From contig BSBM01000096.1 of NCBI GenBank assembly GCA_027924585.1, forward strand, positions 6,633,501 through 6,697,500: 64,000 nt of DNA. The letters run 5' to 3'. This DNA comes from Larix kaempferi (taxonomy: Eukaryota; Streptophyta; Pinopsida; Pinales; Pinaceae). The position numbers and the translations under genes were made by a program. Of this stretch, positions 33,433-44,652 are shown one piece after another (position 1 is the first letter of the stretch; each line of letters opens with the position of its first letter). The notes beneath the pieces are model-generated. The model did not search any database, was not told where the DNA came from, and was given only the letters and a program-made list of their open reading frames with translations.

Positions 33433-34646
33433 TTAATCACACTCTAAGTGTTCCTGAAAAAAAGTTGGGTATGTTGCCCACATACTACTCTCCAACTCCC
33501 ATATTGCCTCTTCTGTGCTAAGGTGCTTCCATTGCACCTTTACCTGCCTAATGGTGCGATTCCGCAGTAGAGTTTTCCTCCTTTCGAGGATACAATCCGG
33601 TTCCACCTGAAAATCGTCATCTTGTCCCACCTATACATCATTCCAATTTACAACATGAGTAGCATCATGTAAATATTTCTTTAAGAATGATATATAAAAA
33701 ACATTTGTATTTTTAGATTTGGTGGCAAAGCTAGTTGGTATGCCACAGGTCCAACCCTTGACAAAATTTCGAAAGGACCACAATACTTGGATGCTAACTT
33801 GGCACAACTTCCCAATTTCAATGAACTATTTTTCGGTCTTACTTTAAGAAAAACATGTTCACCAACCTGGAACTCTTTATGAGTCCTTCTAAGATCTGCT
33901 TGATTCTTTTGCCTATCTTGGGAAGCTTTAAGATTTCTTTGTACCTGTTTCACAATCAGTTTTAATTCCTGCAACAATTCAGGTCCTAAAATAACTCTAT
34001 TTACTGGGTCATTCCAATAAATAGGTGTATTACATTTCCTACCATAAAGAATTTCAAAAGGGCTAAGCCTGGATGATGCATGATAATGGTTGTTATATGC
34101 AAATTCTGCTAAATGCAAGTAGTCCTCCCACTTACCAGGCTAGTCCTTAGCATACATCCTTAGCATGTCTTCCAATACTTGATTTACTCTTTCTGTTTGT
34201 GGATGAAATGATGTGCTAAAGTTTAAGGTTGTATTCAACCCTTTAAACAAAGATCTCCAAAATTTTCTAGTAAACTTAGAATCACGGTCTGAAACTATCA
34301 CTTTTGGTATCCCATGTAATTAAAAAATATGTTTCATGAAGATTTCTGCAATATCTAGAGCCTTATGAGTAGTCTTTATAGGTATAAAATGTGCTACCTT
34401 GCTGAGTTTATCCACTACCACCATGATGGAGTCATTTTGTTTCTGATTTTTCGGTAGTCCGGTAATAAAATCTATGCTTATGATCTTCCATTTCTAGTTA
34501 GGTATAGGCAATGGCTGTAACTGTCCAGTCGGATGCTGATGTTCAACTTTTACTTTTTGACAGTCAAGGAACTTAGCGATATATTCTACTACTTCATCGT
34601 TCATTCTGGGCCAATAATATTATTTTTGTAACAAGGTGATGGTTTT
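33433..34646 (-). pseudogene. Element D integrase with chromodomain-like C-terminus
   Basis: Integrase core on the minus strand: ISIDFITGLPKNQKQNDSIM with the first aspartate, VVVDKLSKVAHFIPIKT, IPKVIVSDRDSKFTRKFW with the second, and HPQTERVNQVLEDML with the glutamate. The usual DGQ before TERVNQ is missing, apparently a nine-base deletion. AEFAYNNHYHASSRLSPFEI, GPFEILSRVGPVAYQLALPP and a frameshift near 33690 follow. The tail QVEPDCILERRKTLLRNR, VKVQWKHLSTEEAIWELES is the chromovirus chromodomain-like end and stops at 33433. Stops occur in the core (for example before KWKI and after YAKD). Chromodomains are thought to steer insertion to particular chromatin. Confidence 0.85.
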
Positions 34647-35474
34647 CTAATAACCTTGATGACCAGAATAATGACTTTTGTGCATCTCGTCTAAAATCAG
34701 AATTTTTACTTTTGGTATGTTGGGTACATACAATCTATTTTTGTACAACAACAGTCCATTTTCTTTTAAACTGCAATCTACCATAGAATTTTCAGAATTG
34801 CTATTTGCTATATTTTCTTGTAATTTTTTGTATTCTTCATCAGTTTCAATCCCTGCAAAGATTCGATTTTCTAAATCTGTTGAGTATGTACTGATGGCTG
34901 AAATAAAATTCAACTTTGCTTTATGACTTAATGCATCGACAACCTTGTTCTCTTTCCCTTTTATGTGTTGAATTTCAAAATCATATTCACTTAGAAAAGT
35001 TAGCCATCTAGTTTGTCTAGCATTCAAATTTTTCTGATCTAATAAATACTTCAGCCCCATGTTATCTGTCAACAAGGTAAATCTTCTACCAATAAGATGG
35101 TGATGCCACATTTTTAAAGCATGAATTACTGCTAATAACTCCAAATCATAAGTAGAGTATTTCTTCTCATGTATTTTCAACTTTCTAGACTCGTATGGAA
35201 CAACATGTTCTTCTTGTGTTAGGACTCCACCGATTCCATCATTACATGCATCGGTGCATACTATAAAGTCTTTATTAGGAACTGCAATCCCCAGAACAAG
35301 CGTTGTAGTTAGTAATTTCTTTAACTTCTTAAAACTGTCTGAACATTTATGATCCCATACAAACTTCTTCCCCTTCTTGTGTACGGAGGTTATGGGGTTT
35401 GCAATCTTTGAAAAACCTTCTATGAATTTTCTATAATATCCAGTAATACACATAAATGATCGTACATCCGACAC
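34647..35474 (-). pseudogene. Element D RNase H and start of integrase
   Basis: RNase H of gypsy type: FIVCTDACNDGIGGVLTQE with the first aspartate, YSTYDLELLAVIHALKMW with the glutamate, RRFTLLTDNMGLKYLL with the next aspartate, and HIKGKENKVVDALS with the last. The RT connection block SFMCITGYYRKFIEGFSKIA precedes it. The frame then enters the integrase N-terminus (ILDEMHKSHYSGHQGY, zinc-binding histidines) and stops at 34647. Confidence 0.88.
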
Positions 35475-35506
35475 ATCTTTAGGAACCGTCCATTCATTAA
35501 TGGATT

Positions 35507-36460
35507 TTATCTTATCGGGTCAACCGAGATTCCTTCCTTAGAAATTATGTGTCCTAAATATTGAATCTTATCCTTGTGAAAATCACACTTACTAAACTTA
35601 GCATATAACTGATGATCTCTCAAAACTTGTAAAATAATATGCAGATGTTCATGTTCTTTTTTACTTTTAGAATATACTAGAATGTCATCTATGAACACAA
35701 TAGCGAACTTATCCAACTATTTCGGCAGAATATTGTTCATTAAACACATAAATACTGCCGGGGAATTAGTCAATCCAAATGGCATGACTACGAACTCACA
35801 ATGTCCATACCGAGTTCTAAAGGCTATTTTAAAAATATCCTCATCCTTCACATGTACTTGATGATATCCTGACCTTAAATCAATCTTTAAAAACATCATT
35901 TCCCCATGCAACTGATCAAATAGATCATGGATGTGGGGCAACGAATATCGTTTTTTTATTGTCATCTTATTCAGTTGGCGATAATCTATGCAGAGTCATA
36001 AAGTGCCATCATTCTTCTTAACAAATATAATAGGTGCTCCCCAAGGAGACATGCTGGGTCTTATATAGTTTTTATCAATCAGTTCCTTCAACTGTGATTT
36101 CAACTCATTTAATTCCAGTATATTCATCCTATACGGAGCTTTAGAATTCAGTACTGCACTCGGTATTAATTCAATGGTAAAATCTAGATCTCTTTTAGGG
36201 GGTAATCCTAGAATCTCTTCAAGAAAAACATCTTGGAATTCTTTTAGGATAGGTATATCTTCTAGTTTCAGTTTTTCCCCTTTAGTAATTAATTCCTCAT
36301 TTACTACATTCACAGCAAACATTTGACATCCTTTTCTAACTGCTCTCTTTACTTGCATAGCTGAAATCTGTCTAAGTGATGTCTTTCTTGGAATACCTTT
36401 TACTTCTACTGTTTCTCCTTCATCATTTAAACAAGTAAAACTTTTCTCATAACAATTCAA
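35507..36460 (-). pseudogene. Element D reverse transcriptase
   Basis: Landmarks in order: ILKEFQDVFLEEILGLPPKR, YRMNILELNELKSQLKEL, IRPSMSPWGAPIIFVKK, then TGA at about 35993-35995 (TL-stop-LCIDYR, CGA expected). Next are [58 protein letters not shown] after LPK, and the catalytic [14 protein letters not shown] one-base change after ISVDP near 35515 moves the frame before the RNase H. Catalytic aspartates (KIDL, FIDD) are kept. Confidence 0.88.
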
Positions 36461-36475
36461 AATGACATGATGGGC

Positions 36476-36835
36476 TTATAACCAGTCCATTCCAATTAAG
36501 ATGTCATAGGATCCTAAAGGTAAAACATTCAACTTGGTTTGTGTCTTTAACTGATTCATAGATAAAACACAACTTTCAATAAAATCAGATACTTTTGTTT
36601 TTGTCCCTATTACTAGTCTAACTAACCAAGATTTATTGAATTTTTCTATTTTCAAATTAAAACTTTCTACGATATATGGTGATATATAACTTAGGCTAGC
36701 ACTTGGATCAATCAAAATAGTAACATGGTGGTTTTGTAGCATACCTTCAATCTCTACCATAGAGACTTGATGCTTTTCTTGCCTGTTGTCTAGAGCTGCA
36801 TTAATTCTGGGCATCTCCCTTACCAAGTCTCCCAC
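36476..36835 (-). pseudogene. Element D aspartic protease
   Basis: Retropepsin-like: VTILIDPSASLSYISPYIVE, where DPSAS stands in for the usual DSGA(S/T)HSF motif, so the aspartate is kept and the glycine is lost. KSWLVRLVIGTKTKV, LNVLPLGSYDILIGMDWL complete the fold. Upstream, VGDLVREMPRINAALDNRQE matches the gag-protease link of element E (VGQVARTIPRIYEAL). Confidence 0.85.
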
Positions 36836-36839
36836 AGTA

Positions 36840-38105
36840 GGTTCAGTTTGTATGGAATGAATATTATTAGCTATATGCTTCCTCTTGGAGCATTCTGAAT
36901 CATAATGAGGACCTTGACACTCAAAACATTTTATAGGTGCCTTTTGGTCATTAGTTCTAGTAACATTGGAGTATTTCTAAGAGCTGTAAAATTCTGCAGC
37001 TGATTACTTCTGAAATTGTTCCCTTGGAAATTCCGATTCAGAAAGTTTTTCTTTTGGAAGCCAGAATTCCCACTAAACCTGAATTTTTTCTTTTTCAGCT
37101 CAAAGTCGTTGGGTTTATGATTTTTCCAATTAAAAATCCCTTCTCTTTTCCTATTAGTTTCATAACAGAATGTTGCTTTCCTCATGGCCTCTTCTAAGGT
37201 ACTTGGATTGTCATACTCTATTCTGTCCCTAATGTTGAAAGGTAGACAACTCAAGTATCTTTGAATCTTCGATTCTCTTCCACGAGGTATGGAACATACC
37301 TCAGCAAATTTAGAAATTTACTATTCATCTCTTTCATGTTCATAGTTCCCAGCTTTAAATCATAAAATCCCTTGGATTTTGCTTCATAGTATTTTTCAGA
37401 TAAGAACTTCTTCTTGAAGTACCTTTTAAAAGTGCTCCAATTCACATACTTGTCTTTGATGCCCTTCACTCTTTTAATGTCCTGCCACCAAGTATCTTAT
37501 TTCCCAATTAAGTTGTATATTGCCATATTTGCCTTCAATGATTATGAATAATCATAAATTTGGAAGTACTTCTTCATGCCGGACATCCATGCTTCTGTTG
37601 TCTCTCCTTTCTCAGTTTTACCATTGAAGGTTGGGGGTTTTATTTTCTTGAACTCCCTAGAAATCTATTCATATTGTTTGTGACTTTTTCTTTTGGTTTT
37701 GTAATCTCCTTTGCTGCTATCACTTGAATAATTATGTTTCTTTTTTTGTTTTTCATTGGCAGCTTCTGATGATGTTGAAATGTTGTTCGCATCATCAGTT
37801 TTCATTTTCTTACCACTGTCTCGATGAGGTAAGTCTTCAATCTTGGAGGTATTTTCAATCCCTCTATCCTGTTCATTAGTTGGGCACTGATTGAACAGTA
37901 TTTGGTTAAGTTCCTCTTGTGCTTTTAGACTATTCTCATTATCTTGTTTTACAGATCTGATTTCTACTTTTAACTCTTGAAATGCACGTAACAATTCTAA
38001 CGAATTGTCATTTAATTCGGCATGGACTTCTCCTTCATAATGTTGTCCCGTGTTATGACTGTTGGGTTGAAATCTATCCTCCATATGTTCAACTGATCCT
38101 TCCAT
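36840..38105 (-). pseudogene. Element D gag
   Basis: The N-terminal part (MEGSVEHMEDRFQPNSHN, then a charged region with ELKVEIRSVKQDNENSLKAQ) matches the plan of element E gag. The start at 38105 lies about 130 bases inside the primer-binding site. The capsid core is split over frames: WSTFKRYFKKKFLSEKYYEA, LPFNIRDRIEYDNPSTLEEA. A CCHC-type knuckle CFECQGPHYDSEC follows near 36890-36928 beyond a frameshift. Several stops separate these pieces. Confidence 0.8.
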
Positions 38106-38231
38106 ACCTGTAGCTTAAAAACAATTTATGTATAACACAAATAGTTTAAATTTGAATTACTAAGATTTCTGGTATAATAAAATTTTATGTTCTGTGTTCT
38201 TTGGACCTTTTTAGGCCTAGAGTTTGAACGT

Positions 38232-38247
38232 GAGCTCTGATACCACA
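38232..38247 (-). other. Primer-binding site of element D (initiator Met tRNA type)
   Basis: The minus strand reads TGGTATCAGAGCTCAC, two bases inside the 5' LTR boundary at 38250. Confidence 0.85.
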
Positions 38248-39554
38248 TGTAACATCCCATAAATTACCAAAAAAATAATTTTTTTTAAAATAGCAATAAT
38301 TATTGAATTTGTTAATGTGGAACATATATTAATAGTTAAATCTCTTAACTAGGATAATTAATAACGACGACACATCGAATTTCTCAAAACAAAATATGAT
38401 GCTAGTTGTAATTGCTAATGCAGACTAAATGGATGCTAATCTCTTTAACAAAGGATATTTTATGATCATAACACAAGAATACATCTTCATATCTGCTTAA
38501 GTTTTAAATGTAACTATATACTGTACATAGGTTTGTATTAATATAATTTTCTTGGTAATGTGATGATAGTTTGTTTTGAATGATGATGAAGGGGTCCTAT
38601 GAGGTACCCTTAGGTTTACTTAGCTACGTTTAGCTAAGGCATTTGAATCCTATTTCCATGTGTAGAATGCATGTAAGAAATTTTACGACAAACATGAGTT
38701 AAGACTACATGTGTCTTTCAATTCATCATCAATGTAATATGAAAAATACTAAGTACTTCCTTGCAAAACAAGTTGTTGGAGGTATGGATATTTTGGTTTC
38801 AAATCTTGTTTACATGCTAGCTTACAAAATTTTCAGTGTTATTAAAATCACGTTGTCATTTATTTTTACATTGATATACTTATCATCCATGAAAACTCAT
38901 CCTAATATGACTATTATCATTAACATCAAGCGGTGATACCATTGTCCATTTGTAACTTTATTTGAAATCTTGTGAATATAGTGCTTATGCTATTTCAAAA
39001 TGAACTAGCATTATATTGTGCACCAACAGAACTTAGACTATACCTAAAGTCTTACATTTATCAATTGATTAACAATACATGGCTAATGCATGAAAATATA
39101 TAAATTTTACCCTATATGACTATACATATACTATAGAGAAGAAGTTATACAATCTATAGTAACTATGCATTCACGCACCATACATTGGCATATATTACTA
39201 TTATCATGATGCCTAAAATAATCTTTAGGGACTATTATGAAAGGTGAACTATGAATCTAAACATTGCAATGATTATGATCGTGACAAGTATTAATGCTTT
39301 GGTACTTGGCATGCTTTCAATCTGTCGATATCTGGTCTTAGCATTTACGTTTCCTACCTGCTAAGTGAAATGGAAGCTTAGTTGGATGGTCTTCATGTGG
39401 AAGAGCTTACAATAATGCACCAAGCGATCCTGAGCTGTGCTATACACTAGCCCTTGGTCTGATGATTTGGCTACTTGGTAGATGCAATAATCAATGTGGT
39501 ATTGACTGCAATGATCTCTCAAATCTCAACATGCCCGACTGGAAGCTATTCCAC

Positions 39555-39728
39555 CGTTGATCTTTATAAGATCTAGGGATGGGAAAGAATCCCCAGTCTT
39601 TCATTGGTAAGTAAGAAGGAATTGTTTCCTAGACTTCATTTCGCGTTTAGTGGTAAGGTTGAAGGGGACGACAGTGCTACTGCAATGTAGGGTTTGGAGT
39701 TTTATTGTTAGGAGGACTCCTTCCTCAA
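39555..39728. other. LTR segment of about 174 bp missing from the other element D LTR
   Basis: Between ctattccac and tttc-aactttagacc this LTR has extra DNA that 29306-33392 lacks at about 30615. I see no terminal repeats or duplication, so a deletion in the other LTR is as likely as an insertion here. Confidence 0.6.
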
Positions 39729-39779
39729 TTTCAAACTTTAGACCTGTGAGAAAAAGTTATATGTTACAGGCTTATGATC

Positions 39780-40064
39780 AGGGTATTTTTTAAGGATTGT
39801 AATATTATACTTAAGTATAGTATCCTAGGCGATTATTTTGAATTGAAAAAAACATGTGTATAGATAGGTAGGCGAATATTAAGTATGAAACATACAATTT
39901 AATACTGAAATGTGTAAATTTTGGCAAATATTATGATAAAAAAACATATTTTATGTAAATATAGGCGATATTGGAGACTAAAAATGACCAAATAACGAAT
40001 TTATTTTTTGAAAAAATTCTGAAAAATAGCCAATTGGCGAAATTTCTTCCTTAAAAATTACCCT
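39780..40064. mobile_element. MITE (285 bp) inside the 5' LTR of element D
   Basis: The insertion is present only in this LTR copy. Its ends are inverted repeats, AGGGTATTTTTTAAGGA and the complement of TCCTTAAAAATTACCCT. It is flanked by the perfect 10-bp duplication gcttatgatc (39770-39779 and 40065-40074), while the other LTR has one copy at the matching site near 30659. It is AT-rich, with no coding capacity. The 10-bp duplication points to a Mutator-like (MULE) transposase acting in trans; hAT elements normally give 8 bp. Confidence 0.88.
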
Positions 40065-42802
40065 GCTTATGATCCTTGTGAAATAGAGGCACGACATAGC
40101 CATTAAAATTGTGGGCAGGTTTCTCTGTCAGTTTATTTGAGTGTAATTCGAACCGGAGTTCGATTCTCCTATTCATCAAATGGTTCTTTGAATTTGAACT
40201 CGTATTTGTTGCAATTGCTCTAAGACTTCGTCATTTTGTTGGTGTGAGGTGTCTAAGTCTAGGAGCTTCGACGCTAAGGTAAGTTTTCAATGATAGTGGC
40301 AGTAATACTATAATGTTTTAAGTTATACTTGCATTTTTCTTGTTTTAACCTTTTCAAACTGTAACTGGTAGGTGATACTTCATTGGAGGGTTTCTATGAG
40401 CAAAACTCGGAATGAGGATGCTGCAACAACCTGTTGGTAAGCCTCGGTGGTTCTTAAAACCTTGTAGGTACCTTTGGCATGGTTAGCTGGTGAATATAGT
40501 GTGACGAGAGTTGGAAATACGACCTTGTTCGGAGTAATGGCCGAGTTTAAGTTTTATTTTGAACTGTAATGTAAGAGGATAAACCCTCAGTTTTTAAGTT
40601 GCTATTCAGCCCAGTAATGATTTGTTGTGTCATTTAAAAATGAGCCTAAACTTGTTTTTGTGCTACTGGTTGTTAAGGGAATGACCCTATGTGATTTTGG
40701 AACCTTGAAAGGTCTTCAATGTAAACTCTGTCAAATTTTAACTATACTATTGAACATGAAATTCTAAAGCCGAGGGTTCACTTGCTTTTGTAAAACAATG
40801 GCACGTCTTGTATTGAAATGTTATAATTTTGTTTAAATAATGGTTTGAGAAATTGTTTGTATAAACTGTTGATTTGGTTTAGAACAACGAAAGTTGTCTC
40901 AGGTCGATAGTTGTAGGTTGCATGTCTGTTGGTAGATAAACCATGTACTTCATATCATTTTTTAAATTTAAGTTTGAAAGAATGATGTTGTATAACTTGA
41001 TCTGGCATATGTTTTAAAATGGCTATATGCCACAGGGTTCGATCATGTTTCAATGAACGAAACCCTACCCTATAGGTTACATTGGAAACTCTGATTGTAC
41101 TGAGAATTCAAACCCGAGAACTAGGCCTTAACTTGTGCATCTAAAGGTTTCTACACTGTTTACGTTTCTCATTAGGGTTTGATAGATAACGATACAAAAA
41201 AATCATACATTCTGTTAAGTGATGTTAAGTGCTTTGTTAGTATTCTCAACACGAAAATAGATAGTAAGGTGAAATAAAATAGTGTTTAGGGTTTGGAACC
41301 CATGTCTACTATAAATTTAGAAATATTATATGTTGTTGCCATGAATAGCTTGATCTGAAAATTATTGAACTGTATACTAAATGAATGTTTAAAATCTAGG
41401 GTCTGCAAAATCTTAGGGTTTTGGTTTTTATAGTGAAAGTATTTATATTTAATGATTGAAATCTATACTAGATCAAAATGTGATAATTAGTGATGAAAAT
41501 AACAAGTGTTTACTTATCATTTGTAAGTAACACTCTGTATAGAGAATAATTGCAGCTGCTATATTTCTAGAATATAAAATGCTTGAAGACATTGGATTTA
41601 TAATATTGGAATGCATATTATTACCATCCGAAAATAGATGGAGTTGAATTGGAAAATCTAGATCTATGCAGAAATAAAAATTGTTTTTATTTTATTATGA
41701 AGTAGAGGAAATGCTATACATCTGTTTATACTATAGTGTACTATTTCCTAAGTTTTAGACATATGATTGAAATGGCAGAATTTAAAAGAAATACTACTAT
41801 GTTTATCTATTCATTCAAATGGCATTCTGCCTATCACTCATCTCTATTAATTTTACTTTTCTGTACTAGAGTACTATACAAATAACAGTATGGGAAAAAT
41901 ACAGAAAATAATTTAATCATTCATCTAATTTACTTAGTCATCCTTCAATCATATCATCTTTAAGTTAGAAAATAAAATAGTTTCTTCTGTATAACTGTAA
42001 ATAATAGTTCTACCATGCAGAAAATCATTTAACTGTAAACAATAAGTCAGAACAGTAGAACCTGATTGACTATAGGAGAAACAAACAGCCCAAGAAACCT
42101 GTTCCACCCAACCTATTCCTGAAGACAGCCAAATTACTTGCCTTAGGACCCCCGAGCCTATTCATTGAACCACCAAGAAAAAGAGTAGTCTATAGAAGCC
42201 TTAGTTCACCAACTTGTAGTAAAATATAAATCATCCAGTCATAAAGACTCAATAATCAAAGAGACCTGCACTAGCACCTTTGGTTTCCTTCTCATAATAA
42301 CTAGCAGACTCACAATGCACTCCCACTTAGCCTCCCTATTCGAATCTCTCAGTGATCACCTGATACACTTGAGGAAATATTTCTACATAAAATATTGTGG
42401 AGCTGACTGTTCAATTCGAATTGCCTTATCTAGGCTGCCTAGGCCTTTTAGTGGTTAACCTGGTCATTAATGAGCTAACAACTATCTTCCACCCACCTTG
42501 AGGATAATGCCACAAATTTAGGGGTATTTGTCCCATAACCAACAGCTAGTGGTGGAGTGCAAATGCTTCCATCTGTCCCGTGCCTTCTAACAACTTTCAT
42601 TCCTCCTAGTGGGTCAGTGAACACTCATTTAACAGTTCCCTTGGGTGTTTGTCTCCTGTTTAATTTATTAAATAATAATAATAAGTCATTACAATCATCG
42701 TTGACCAAATTTGGTCATAATTACAAAAAATTTGTAATTAAAATTTAACATAATGTATTTTGCAAATAAGATAATTAGTCTTCAGAATTTGGGTAGGTGA
42801 CA

Positions 42803-43218
42803 AAATCGCCCCCAAAATTCACTTTTGGGGGTGGTTCTAAACCCCCCCGAAATTGACCTTTAGGGGAAGTTTAAAACCCGCGCTAAAATTCCCTCCTACA
42901 AACCTTTGGGGGTGGTTTCAAACCCCCCTCATAGGTACCTACGGGGGAAGTTCCAATACCCCCCCCTAAAACTCCATCTTACAAACCATTGGAGGTAGTT
43001 TTAAACCCCCCCTCCCCATAGATACCTATAGGGGTAGTTTTGACTGCCACCCTAAAACTCCCTCCTACAAAAATTTGGAGGCGGTTTTAAACCCCAACCC
43101 CATAGATATGTATAGGGTGGTTTGAAACCCCCCTTGTAGGTACCTACAAAGATGGTTTGGAATCCGCTATAGATACCTATGGGGGCGGTTTTGAAACCCC
43201 TTTAAAACTCCCTCTTAC
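42803..43218. repeat. G/C-run repeat tract, middle part
   Basis: Units of about 90 bp alternate ggggg(c/t)ggtttnaaaccccc with aaaactccctcctacaaa and cataggtacctacggggg. Each unit contains G-runs and C-runs that could pair with each other. The tract is bounded by element D on the left and element E on the right; cttac at 43214-43218 is the E target copy. Confidence 0.75.
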
Positions 43219-44652
43219 TGTAATACCCCTAGTTTTGACTTGGAATGTATTTATCCAAATTATATAAATGATCTCAATATGCTAGTGTGAATTCCTTGTG
43301 CGGAGCTCAAGGCCAAGGCCCGACTAGTGAATGTTTAGGCATGTATGATGTTTATATTTCATTTGGACTATTTAGTTGTATTTTATGTTGATTTATAATA
43401 CATGCTAATATTATATGCATAAATAATAAAATGGTCTGGAACAATGGTTGTGTAAAGAGCACCAAAGGGGCCATGATTCCCCCAAGGGGAAGAGGAAAGG
43501 GGGTCCATGGGTGACTAAATCCTTGCTTCCAAGTGTCCACCTTAGAACTCACACCTAAATTCTATCATGTCCCTTGAATAAGCCAAATATCTCCTTTTTT
43601 TACCATTTCCCAATCATTAATGCATGTGTGTGGTTTGTGGGAAAAGTCACCTCATGTAGTTATTGAAGCATGGGACTGGCTGCACTTTTGTGACAGTTCT
43701 TTCATGATAGAAGTCAATCTGTAGCTTCCAAGAGTCCTTTCTCCTACTTCCAGAAGTCATGTCAATTGAATTTTCACAATTTTCCCATATCCCTTAGAGT
43801 TAGCCCTCATTTGTCTCATTCTTACATGTAGATTTAGAAGGTGTAGAGCTCTCCATTGTTGTCCATGAACTTACCATGCTATTTTGAACCCAAAAATTCT
43901 AATTTGGAGACCATGTTGCAGATTTGGAAGTGGGTATGGTGGTTGTAGGTGAGAAGAGAGGTTGGGAAAGCTAGGAACCCTTACCCTTGAGAATCCACAT
44001 ATTGAGGCTGGGAGAGGTTTTATAGCAGCCAATACTAGGTTGGAATTCTTCTATGCACACACTGGAAGCACCCAACAATATGGATCATCCAAGAGAGCCA
44101 TGGATCAGTGGAGGGGATGCCTGAGAAAGAAGGGTGTTGTGTGGGGCGGGTATTGTGGAAGCCAAGTTTGTGAGGGCTGAGTGAGATCCTTGTAGAGCTC
44201 TGTATGAGCATTTGGATAAGCATAGAGAGTAGAATGGGTTGTAGGTTGAGAGATAGAAGCCTGTAGGTGTTTCCTTCTCCCTGGTGGCCTCATAGCCTAG
44301 CTTGGGGGTGGCCTCTCAACAGCATAAATAGTATATGCTAGACAGAGTGCCTATGGCTGGGTGGAAAAGCGCTATTACACAGCCAATTGCTTGGATCTCT
44401 GTTGGATAAAGATAAGTATTTTTATGTATTTAAATATGGAAATGTTTTATTTGATACCTGTAATGTTTATGATTGTAATTGCATATTATATGCGTGTGTG
44501 GATAGAATTGAATTCCGTTGTGCATGTTTATTTACATTTTTGCACATATTGCATTCTTGAAAAATGTATTATGAACTTGGGGAAAAATTTGAAAGCCCAT
44601 ATTTGGCCAAAGTCCCCTCCCGATAGTCGGATTGGGTGAGGGGGGCGTTAGA
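43219..44652 (+). repeat. 5' LTR of element E
   Basis: It begins TGTAATACCCCTAG and ends with GGGGGCGTTAGA. The terminal inverted repeat was probably TGTAA...TTACA. It matches 50879-52297, with small indels such as the gaattccttgtgc phrase near 43290. Confidence 0.9.

Larger units (their letters stand above)
29306..42802 (-). mobile_element. Element D: chromovirus-type Ty3/gypsy with very long LTRs
   Basis: The LTRs are 29306-33392 (3' LTR) and 38250-42802 (5' LTR). The target duplication is aaacc (29301-29305) and aaatc (42803-42807), differing by one C-to-T. The internal part is only 4.86 kb and encodes gag, protease, RT, RNase H, integrase and a chromodomain-like C-terminus, all on the minus strand. 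The initiator-Met primer-binding site is at 38232-38247 and a purine tract at 33393-33405. LTRs thus make up almost two thirds of the 13.5-kb element. Coding parts carry stops and frameshifts. Confidence 0.93.
38250..42802 (-). repeat. 5' LTR of element D (4,553 bp)
   Basis: It begins TGTAACATCCC and ends GGGTAGGTGACA on the plus strand. It is longer than its partner by a 285-bp MITE with its duplication and by a segment of about 174 bp near 39555-39728. The two LTRs agree closely elsewhere. Confidence 0.94.
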
